DNA of 10,802 nt, taken from the NCBI GenBank assembly GCA_905480445.1, contig CAJQQJ010000238.1, positions 1 to 10,802 on the forward strand. Direction: 5' to 3'. Both the position numbers and the translations under genes were made by a program. Numbering within the stretch: position 1 is the stretch's first letter; each line of letters starts with the position of its first letter. The notes under the pieces were generated by a model. The model was not told the origin of the DNA, searched no databases, and saw only the letters and a program-made list of their open reading frames with translations. This DNA is from an uncultured Alphaproteobacteria bacterium (GTDB lineage: Bacteria; Pseudomonadota; Alphaproteobacteria; UBA7985; CAJQQZ01). Below, piece by piece: positions 4,989-10,802 of the stretch.

Positions 4989-6236
4989 ATGAACCGAGAT
5001 CGATTCTACTTCCTGCTGCTGAACATCGGGCATTTTCTGGATCACCTATTCATGTTGATATTCGCAACCGTTGCCGCGCTCGCGCTGCATCGTGAATGGG
5101 GTGTGGGTTATGCAGAGCTCTTGGCCTATGCGACGCCAGGGTTCTTCGCCTTTGGGCTTTTTGCGCTGCCTGCTGGTTGGCTGGCAGACAAGTGGAGCCG
5201 CGATGGCATGATGTCGGTTTTCTTTATTGGCATCGGGATTGCCTCAATTCTCACCAGCTTCGCCAGCTCGCCCCTTCAGATCTCAATAGGGCTCTTCGCG
5301 ATCGGTGTCTTGGGCGCCATCTATCATCCGGTAGGTCTTGCTATTGTAACCATGAAATGGCGCAATACCGGCATGCGCCTCGCCATGAATGGTGTTTGGG
5401 GCAATCTGGGCGTGGCCAGTGCAGCGCTCATCACTGGCTACATGATTGATCGCGGCGATTGGCGCTTGGCCTTCATTCTACCGGGGATCCTCTCTATCGC
5501 TATAGGCTTTGGTTACATGATGCTGCGTTGGGAGAGCATTGGCGCTGAGCACAGATCCGCAAAGGATCATGCAAAGGCTGAGACGCCCTCTCTCACCCCC
5601 TCCCATCGTTCGCTGTTAATCCGTGTTTCAAGCATCGTTTTCCTAACGACGGCGGTCTCGTCCATCATCTTCCAGTCGACAACCTTCGCTTTGCCAAAAA
5701 TGTTTGATGAGCGTCTGCAGGGCCTAGCCACACAACTTTCGAATTGGATGAACAGCCAGGCGTTGTTTGAGGGCAATGACGTGGCGACGGTTGTTGGCGG
5801 ACTGGCTTTCTTTGTCTTCGCGGTTGCCTCCATCGCGCAGTTGATCGTTGGCAGCCTGCTTGATCGCTTTGGGCCTAAGAAAGTCTTTATGACCGTGGCA
5901 CTCATTCAATTGGTTTTCTTTGCTCTGATGCCTGGCCTGACAGACATTATTGCCTTTGCCGTGGCACTTGGTTTCATGCTGGGGGCTTTTGGTCAAATCC
6001 CGATAAACGATTTTATGATAGGCAAGATGGCCAGCGGTCCTGCAAGAGCCCGCATCTACGGCATTCGCTACGTTGTCAGCTTTACAGTGCTGGCGGCTAC
6101 CTTGCCGCTCATTGCTTTTGTCCATTCAGGATGGGGCTTTGACAGGCTGTTTATCATCTTGGCCTGCGCCGCAGCTGTCATCCTGTTGGCAGTCTCAACC
6201 CTGCCCACTCGGTTGCCCACAGCTGAAGCGAGCTAA
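4989..6236 (+). CDS. MFS transporter, fosmidomycin-resistance-like subgroup
   Basis: This 415-residue inner-membrane protein has about twelve hydrophobic helices in two six-helix halves. A polar loop joins the halves (about 183-208, rich in H, K, S). Motif A appears in both halves: GWLADKWSRDGMM (63-75) and GSLLDRFGPKKVFM (288-301). The segment 'GVLGAIYHPVGLA' (107-119) is characteristic of MFS exporters related to fosmidomycin resistance proteins (family knowledge), but the actual substrate is unknown. R125 and R130 plus D154 and R155 lie in the loops expected to face the cytoplasm. An insertion in the second half around 236-262 (MFDERLQGL...) may form an extracellular loop. It follows grpB by 13 nt, with a modest purine-rich GCGAGA ribosome site, and ends before a strong terminator. 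Confidence 0.88.
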   Translation: MNRDRFYFLLLNIGHFLDHLFMLIFATVAALALHREWGVGYAELLAYATPGFFAFGLFALPAGWLADKWSRDGMMSVFFIGIGIASILTSFASSPLQISIGLFAIGVLGAIYHPVGLAIVTMKWRNTGMRLAMNGVWGNLGVASAALITGYMIDRGDWRLAFILPGILSIAIGFGYMMLRWESIGAEHRSAKDHAKAETPSLTPSHRSLLIRVSSIVFLTTAVSSIIFQSTTFALPKMFDERLQGLATQLSNWMNSQALFEGNDVATVVGGLAFFVFAVASIAQLIVGSLLDRFGPKKVFMTVALIQLVFFALMPGLTDIIAFAVALGFMLGAFGQIPINDFMIGKMASGPARARIYGIRYVVSFTVLAATLPLIAFVHSGWGFDRLFIILACAAAVILLAVSTLPTRLPTAEAS

Positions 6237-6238
6237 CC

Positions 6239-6282
6239 AAAAAGAGGGCAAGAAAGCGTTCGGCTTTCCGCCCCGTTTCTTT
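6239..6282. terminator. Bidirectional intrinsic terminator between convergent genes
   Basis: The hairpin is GGGC (6246-6249), a 2-nt bulge, then GAAAGC (6252-6257), loop GTTCG, GCTTTC (6263-6268), one bulged C and GCCC (6270-6273). A T-run (TTTCTTT, 6276-6282) follows on the plus strand. An A-run (6239-6243) gives TCTTTTT on the minus strand. It can therefore end both the MFS transcript and the convergent dipeptidase-like gene whose stop is at 6301. Confidence 0.75.
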
Positions 6283-6300
6283 CATCGATGATCAACTCTA

Positions 6301-7761
6301 CTATTCGCGAATGAAAAACTTTCGCGAGGAACTGACAGTCTGCGTTCCATTGGTTGCAGTCACCCACCAACGGTAGGATCCTCGTGGGAGCATCGTCCCT
6401 GTGCTTTTTCTTCGTCCAGCGTTTAGCCTGGTATGATTAACCCAAGTTCGCTGAGCAGACCTCTTCTGAACAACGACCCTGTAGTTTGTTACCCTTCCGA
6501 CACTTTGCGCAATCGCGGCCTCCCAGTGAAAAAGAACGGCGCTCACTCTTATTCTTGCCCCGGATCTAGGAAGTTTTATCTTGGGCGCTTTCAGGCCAGG
6601 AAGAGCCTGCTCGTAAACCCGCATTAAATTTCCGCCAAAGACCTTGTGGGCTTCGTTTTCTGTGATGATCCCTGATCTCATCAAGACTGCCGCCATGCGC
6701 ATCCAAGCAGAAGGCGCTGACACCTGTTGGCTCACCCAAAATCGACCGGCTTGCTGTGGCCAGCCGTTCACATAGGAGTCCGACGCTACAGCGATATGGT
6801 TTATCATATTCAATCGGCGACCATTTTTACCAAGGCAATTCAAACCTCGGATATGTCTGAATTGATTAATGATGTCCTGATCATTGGCAACCCGAACTGG
6901 GTTACCTCGCTCGTCACCATCAACCAGCATGAACCTAAGCGGCGTAATACCAATGATACCGCCCGTCTTGGCGATCCGACAAATGACCTCGTCAGTATGA
7001 TTTCTCGGGTGATCGGCAATCGCTTCGGCATTCACATGGTTAGCGGTGACAACCTTCCCGCGTATATCCGCCAAATCAAGGATCGCCAGCGCGCTGGCTG
7101 TCCCCACATGCGATATGTCAACGATCATATTGTTTGCAAACAGTCTTTCCACGACCCCTCGCCCCAGTGGGGGCAGAGGTAGATCGATACCGCGGTCAAC
7201 TCTTACGCCGGCATCTTCTCCCGATGACCCTATGTAGCGACTGTCATAATTGTTTGTGTTCAATGTATCGTTATGAGTTTTGGAATAGGCTAGATTTACA
7301 ATGCGCAGTCCCTTGGTTCTCCAAGAGTTAACCAAGTCGCTTGCGAGGCGGTCGGTCGTGTAAAGCGGATTTCCTACATTGTTCAAATCGACAGTGTCGG
7401 GCTTTTGTATGTAGTAAATCATCGCCAGATCGTTTGCCTGGCGCGCTGCCAAAAGATCATTGGAAGTTAGCACGACCTTCACGTTCAGATTAGCTGGTGG
7501 ATTGACACCTTCATTCCTGGGTCCGTTGGTTGTGATGACCTCAAAGCCCGTCGAGTTAATAATCGTGCGATAATCTCGCGGTTGTATCGCGAGACAAGTC
7601 GTACGATTAGGCAGGCCGCAAGCGCCCCAAGAGGCGGGGTTGATCAGCGCGTTAACATTTGTTTTCGTTGAAAAAACCCGGGTTGCGGCATCATCAAATC
7701 GGTCTGCACTAACGGTGCTCGGCGATGCGGCCAGTAGTGCCGCCAACAAAAACTTCCTCAT
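6301..7761 (-). CDS. Secreted M19 (membrane dipeptidase)-like protein with Ig/Fn3-like tail
   Basis: A signal peptide is visible (MRKFLLAALLAASPSTVSA, cleavage near 19). The body matches peptidase family M19: a 'LAYSKTHND' block (157-165), LPPLGRGVVERL then VDISH (H218), TANH (H242), HPRNHTDE (251-258), an ASD block (D328) and GGNLMRV (376-382). In renal dipeptidase the metals are held by His20, Asp22, Glu125, His198 and His219 (established). Here both later histidines remain, but no N-terminal HxD exists and the glutamate position reads Q119 (YYIQKPD). The N-terminal ~110 residues are unlike the family and carry C48 and C56. Residues about 396-486 look like a beta-sandwich domain (FHWEA, YRVVVQ, GSYRWWVTAT, RKFFIRE). 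Catalysis is therefore doubtful; a binding or scaffold role is an inference. The start has GAGGA 7-8 nt upstream. Confidence 0.75.
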   Translation of the reverse strand: MRKFLLAALLAASPSTVSADRFDDAATRVFSTKTNVNALINPASWGACGLPNRTTCLAIQPRDYRTIINSTGFEVITTNGPRNEGVNPPANLNVKVVLTSNDLLAARQANDLAMIYYIQKPDTVDLNNVGNPLYTTDRLASDLVNSWRTKGLRIVNLAYSKTHNDTLNTNNYDSRYIGSSGEDAGVRVDRGIDLPLPPLGRGVVERLFANNMIVDISHVGTASALAILDLADIRGKVVTANHVNAEAIADHPRNHTDEVICRIAKTGGIIGITPLRFMLVDGDERGNPVRVANDQDIINQFRHIRGLNCLGKNGRRLNMINHIAVASDSYVNGWPQQAGRFWVSQQVSAPSAWMRMAAVLMRSGIITENEAHKVFGGNLMRVYEQALPGLKAPKIKLPRSGARIRVSAVLFHWEAAIAQSVGRVTNYRVVVQKRSAQRTWVNHTRLNAGRRKSTGTMLPRGSYRWWVTATNGTQTVSSSRKFFIRE

Positions 7762-7884
7762 TTTCCATTCCTCTCTTCCGTGAAGTTATCACCTCATGAA
7801 AGCAGCGAATGGAAAACATAATTGTGACGCACAGCACACAAAATGCAGAAACTCCTAAAATGGAACCTCTCTTCTAGAAAGGCG
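7762..7884 (-). promoter_or_regulatory. Leader region of the dipeptidase-like gene
   Basis: Together with the hairpin at 7885-7916, this gap separates the gene from its upstream neighbour. On the minus strand a weak promoter can be drawn: TTTTGT, a 17-bp gap and TATGTT near 7815-7845. The palindrome-like 'GTGTGCTGTGCGTCAC' lies in between. The element match is poor, but the upstream terminator-like hairpin makes an own promoter plausible. Confidence 0.25.
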
Positions 7885-7916
7885 ATGAAAGAAACAAGTG
7901 ACTTTTCCTACACTTG
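7885..7916 (-). terminator. Weak intrinsic terminator overlapping a stop codon
   Basis: On the minus strand CAAGTG pairs with CACTTG (7911-7916 with 7895-7900) across a 10-nt loop that contains the TAG stop. TTTCTTTC follows. The stem is only 6 bp, so termination would be partial. Confidence 0.4.
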
Positions 7917-9350
7917 CGCCTTTGCCAGCGGGAAGAACGGCTGAACCGCGTGCACGAAGGCTCTGCCGTTGCCAAGGGTCATTGTGCCTTGGGGAGTCAG
8001 CTCTAAGGTAAATGAGTTGGTCGACGCATCCACCTTCACACTGGCTGTCGCTTGAAAGTTTTGTCCGCTAACGGAGACCTCGACTGTGCCAAGGTTTGCA
8101 AAACTTGAGGCTATTGTCTGGAAGTCTGATGATACCTGGCGTAAGCGAATACTAGGGTGATGGGAGATAGCAACACCGGTCAGAAACCCAAACCTTCCAT
8201 CGGTTAAAAACTCCAGATCGTTTTGAGAACCAAAGGTGTAGCCCGTCACATCGCCCTGCCCACTATTAGCCAACGCGTCCCGTAATGGCGTTGGCCAGAG
8301 CCATCCAGAATAAGTCTGAATGTTAAAATCACGAGGACCAAAATGCACAATGGTCAGGTCTTTGAAATCTATCTCGGCGCTAATAGCAGTTTTATCAACG
8401 GCAAAAACAGCTGAAACCAGATCCCGCCCGTCAGCAATCAATGAGAATAAGTTCGGATCGACTTCCGCTGGTGTGCCGTGTATTCCCATGCTTAACGCTG
8501 CTCCGTTGGAGGGCGTTGGCTCAAGCTCTACATCGAGCAAATAAGCCGCCTCACCTGTTCCATTTTCAATGTTGTTGCGGATTTGATCCGGTGATGAAGC
8601 AAAGTCGAATGCTGGCCGCCAACTGCCGTCATCAAGTTGGACGGCACCGTTGCTGGCATCCGGGTAAAGCGCGCCATTGAGCGCCGCCTTTGCCAAACCT
8701 CGTTTTGAAGGGCCAAGATCAACAAGGGCATCATTGCTTGTCCAAGCGTCAAGATAGTTGGAAAGCACCGGCAACACCGCGCCCCCGGCTGGCGGTATCT
8801 TGTTCAAAAGTCTTGTTAGCACCGGTGCTTTGAGCAAGGTCTGAAATGTAGTTGATGGTTCCGCCCAATTGGAAGCGATATCATCGATAACCTTGTTTAT
8901 CGGTGCGCCACCTGTCGGCAGCGAACCAAAAGCCGCCTGCCAAGCTCTCAGAAGCGCGGATTGCGCGGTTTGCAAATCCTTCGCGCTGTCAGCAAGCTTC
9001 CTCTGATCGGCAACCGATTGCGAAAACTGAACTTGGCGCATTGCAGTAATGTAGAAATTGGTAAAGGGCTCACCTTGCTGAGCAATACCATTGACCAGTG
9101 ATATAGAAGAGGCGATCCATCTGTAAGCATCTGTGGTGAATTGCAGGTTCATCGGGTTCTGCCATTCAAATGGAAAGTTGCCCAATTTACCAACCATGAA
9201 AGGAACAAAGCCTTTCGGTGTTCCTTGAAGGTCTACCTCGGCTGCCATCGCGGGGACACCGATTTCCGATTTTGGGCGTTTTGCATCAGATAGCGCCTGA
9301 GTGGCCTGGGTCGCTATTCGGGTTGCCAAAGCAGTCGTTGCCGTCTCCAT
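7908..9350 (-). CDS. Uncharacterised protein, paralog of the adjacent upstream gene
   Basis: This is a 480-residue protein of no family I recognise. The ATG at 9348-9350 has a good GGAGGA ribosome site 9 nt upstream; an earlier in-frame start would run back over the terminator and the end of the previous gene. It has an Ala/Thr-rich N-terminus without a clear signal peptide. A helical region follows to about 230, and a beta-rich second half (271-470). It aligns with its upstream neighbour along nearly its whole length. Shared blocks are 'QNP..L.F....Y.WI.S' (64-81), LLNKIPPAGGAVLPVLSNYL (181-200), YPDASNG (229-235), VHFGPRDF (335-342), 'DVTGYTF' (367-373), FGFLTGVAISHHP (387-399) and SVKVDAST (437-444). 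It lacks the Gly-rich segments of the neighbour. Tandem duplication followed by divergence is clear; function is unknown. Confidence 0.85.
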   Translation of the reverse strand: METATTALATRIATQATQALSDAKRPKSEIGVPAMAAEVDLQGTPKGFVPFMVGKLGNFPFEWQNPMNLQFTTDAYRWIASSISLVNGIAQQGEPFTNFYITAMRQVQFSQSVADQRKLADSAKDLQTAQSALLRAWQAAFGSLPTGGAPINKVIDDIASNWAEPSTTFQTLLKAPVLTRLLNKIPPAGGAVLPVLSNYLDAWTSNDALVDLGPSKRGLAKAALNGALYPDASNGAVQLDDGSWRPAFDFASSPDQIRNNIENGTGEAAYLLDVELEPTPSNGAALSMGIHGTPAEVDPNLFSLIADGRDLVSAVFAVDKTAISAEIDFKDLTIVHFGPRDFNIQTYSGWLWPTPLRDALANSGQGDVTGYTFGSQNDLEFLTDGRFGFLTGVAISHHPSIRLRQVSSDFQTIASSFANLGTVEVSVSGQNFQATASVKVDASTNSFTLELTPQGTMTLGNGRAFVHAVQPFFPLAKAQV

Positions 9351-9368
9351 CACTTGTGTCCTCCTGCC

Positions 9369-9397
9369 AGAAAAGGGACCCACCGAAGCGGGCCCCT
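9369..9397 (-). terminator. Strong UUCG-loop terminator between the tandem paralogs
   Basis: On the minus strand GGGGCCCGC (9396-9388) pairs with GTGGGTCCC (9383-9375) across a TTCG loop. Two of the nine pairs are G-U, and one further A-T pair extends the stem. TTTTCT follows directly. The ribosome site of the downstream gene begins only a few bases later, so expression of that gene would depend on readthrough or on processing at this hairpin. Confidence 0.75.
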
Positions 9398-9415
9398 GCT
9401 CATTACAAATTGAGC

Positions 9416-10802
9416 CTAAGCAGCTGGGTGAACTGCTTGTACACCCAAGAGCCAAGCCGTGCTGTCCTCAAGAACAGTCGCGTTTTCAGTAAGCGGAGGA
9501 TTGAGCGTAATTGTTACAGTCTGCGTTGCCGCATCCACCTTCACTGACTTTGAGTGAGTTGTCGCAGTGCCCTGTGCACCAATAGGAATGCCCAGGAAGC
9601 TGGCACCGAAGTGAGTCTCAGTCGTCACGTCTTTTTCAATCCGCTCATACTCGGAGCTCTTGACCGTGATAACCATGGTTGGGTAAGACGAAATCACGGC
9701 ACCCTGCAAGTAACCAAATGGGCCATTTGCACTGAGATCAATCGTCGGTGGTGTGTCAAAATGGAAACCAGTGACGTCTTTGCCTTGGTTTTTGATCGCT
9801 TCTTTGATCGGAGCCATTTCGAACCAGTTTTGTCTGACACCAGCAAGCGTCAAATCGGCCGGGCCAAAGTTCACCAATGTAACGCCAGGGAAGCTCATCT
9901 CAACAGTCGTCGTATTGCTTTCCGTTGCGATATGATCCTGGAAGTAACTTGCACTACCACCTAGACTGAAGCCAAGAAACCCGAGACCAAAGGAAAGGCC
10001 AGCATGTCCTTTTATGTCCACTGAGTACTCATCCGAACTAGACCGAGACACACTCATGGAAAGGTTCGCTGCCTGACTTTTGTTCGCCAAGCCGTTTTGA
10101 ATATCCGGCAACTGTGTTGCTACATTGTAGCGCGGCACGACAGGCGCGTCTGTTGTGCCGACAGGCGCAGTTAGCTTCAAACCACCATTAGCAGGATCTG
10201 GAAAGTTAATGCCGTCTTTCATTGATTGGAGAACACCAGTGTTAAAACTCAAGCTGTTGGTCAGGCCAATCGCTGTTCCGAGTGCATTTAAGTAGTTACT
10301 GAGAACCTTCAATACTGGCCCACCAGAAGGTGGTGCTTTTGACAAAAGTCTGCCTATATCACGGGAATCGCGAATTTCTTGAAGGGTTGGCTCTGACTTA
10401 CCTGGAGCAGGGTTTGACCACTTAGACTGAATTTCCGCCAGAATTAAGTTAATCGGTAAACCAGTACCTGTTGGATAAGGCCCCATATTGGACTGCCAAG
10501 TCCGCAGAACGTCGGCGCCTTGACTTTGCGCTTTGGTCGCAGCTTCATTCACAATCGACTGATCAGCGCTAGAGTAAGTGTAGCTCATCTTAGTGATCAA
10601 TGTGATGAACTCATTGGTGAAGACACCGCTGAGTTGTACCGGATTTGTGCCGGCAAGTAGACCCGATGAAATCCAGTCATAGGTTTTGGGGTTAAAGGAC
10701 AAATCCCTTGGGTTTTGATAGTAGTAAGGGAAGAGCCCTTTAGCACCCACAGCAAAGCCGCTGAGCGCCGTTGTGCCAAGCGCTGATCCAATGATCGTCT
10801 TG
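9416..10802 (-). CDS. Uncharacterised Gly-rich paralog, 5' end beyond window
   Basis: The frame is open to the window edge. 461 residues are visible, including 17 codons (KTIIGSALGTTALSGFA) upstream of a GTG at 10748-10750 that is unlikely to be the true start. That edge segment is hydrophobic and small-residue rich and may belong to a signal or membrane-interacting region. Numbering from the GTG, the shared family blocks are 'YQNPRDLSFNPKTYDWISSG' (11-30), LLSKAPPSGGPVLKVLSNYL (135-154), FPDPANG (183-189), VNFGPADL (293-300), DVTGFHF (325-331) and GPFGYLQGAVISSYP (343-357). Two Gly-rich, alternating-hydrophobic stretches, GLSFGLGFLGFSLGGSASY (251-269) and FGASFLGIPIGAQGTATTHS (381-400), are flanked by Ser/Thr-rich polar sequence. 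They could form amphipathic beta-hairpins, as in some pore formers, but this is speculation. No known family was recognised. Confidence 0.85.
   Translation of the reverse strand, partial: KTIIGSALGTTALSGFAVGAKGLFPYYYQNPRDLSFNPKTYDWISSGLLAGTNPVQLSGVFTNEFITLITKMSYTYSSADQSIVNEAATKAQSQGADVLRTWQSNMGPYPTGTGLPINLILAEIQSKWSNPAPGKSEPTLQEIRDSRDIGRLLSKAPPSGGPVLKVLSNYLNALGTAIGLTNSLSFNTGVLQSMKDGINFPDPANGGLKLTAPVGTTDAPVVPRYNVATQLPDIQNGLANKSQAANLSMSVSRSSSDEYSVDIKGHAGLSFGLGFLGFSLGGSASYFQDHIATESNTTTVEMSFPGVTLVNFGPADLTLAGVRQNWFEMAPIKEAIKNQGKDVTGFHFDTPPTIDLSANGPFGYLQGAVISSYPTMVITVKSSEYERIEKDVTTETHFGASFLGIPIGAQGTATTHSKSVKVDAATQTVTITLNPPLTENATVLEDSTAWLLGVQAVHPAA

Noticed and set aside
5567..6125. Minus-strand open frames inside the MFS gene
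   Set aside because: They are shadows of the transporter reading frame, and their translations show no hydrophobic or domain pattern.
6727..7182. Plus-strand open frame of 151 codons inside the dipeptidase-like gene
   Set aside because: The opposite strand carries a signal peptide and clear M19 motifs; this frame has none.
9351..9455. Upstream extension of the downstream paralog (35 more codons)
   Set aside because: It would translate through the intergenic terminator and overlap the end of the previous gene. The ATG at 9350 has a strong ribosome site.

Overview
The window looks like a chromosomal segment of an alphaproteobacterium with medium GC content, probably marine or aquatic. That assignment is an inference from gene content: a Tat-exported TRAP binding protein of the TakP type, a short DksA-like protein with a four-cysteine zinc finger, an EamA/DMT exporter, a GrpB protein, and GC-rich intergenic hairpin repeats of the 'GGACCCCGTC...GACGGGG' kind. 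No rRNA, tRNA or CRISPR array was seen.

Left part (1-1720) is an accessory-like patch. Position 1-55 (minus) appears to be the first 18 codons of an IS4-like transposase that continues past the edge. Next come two tandem ~160-bp repeat units (141-461), a small GIY-YIG nuclease-fold gene (540-830, minus) and two more diverged units (889-1030 and 1130-1282). The last has perfect 31-bp inverted arms. To its right are two TTACC-N5-GGTAA-like dyads (1322-1336, 1356-1370), then about 300 bp on the plus strand that do not look protein-coding but are rich in hairpins. One hairpin shows CCTCCC in a 12-nt loop. This stretch ends in a strong UUCG-capped intrinsic terminator (1663-1689). I read it as a candidate small RNA with an anti-Shine-Dalgarno loop.

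Middle part (1721-6282) is ordinary core-like sequence. A minus-strand group runs from a DMT transporter (4250-3264) to a DksA/TraR zinc-finger protein (3174-2833) and a TRAP solute-binding protein (2830-1721). The last two are separated by only 2 nt. Divergent from these on the plus strand are a GrpB-family protein (4448-4975) and an MFS transporter (4989-6236). A hairpin with T-runs on both sides (6239-6282) ends that operon and the convergent gene to its right.

Right part (6301-10802), all minus strand, is the least familiar. A partial gene (9416-10802) and its neighbour (7911-9350, stop at 7908) encode clearly homologous proteins of about 460-480 residues from a family I do not recognise. 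They are tandem paralogs separated by 65 nt that contain a strong UUCG terminator. Downstream lies a secreted M19 (membrane dipeptidase)-like protein (6301-7761) that keeps the central and C-terminal family motifs. It lacks the N-terminal metal-binding HxD and the bridging glutamate, and it has an added Ig/Fn3-like C-terminal domain. The two paralogs and this apparent pseudo-dipeptidase may form one functional locus; its role is unknown.
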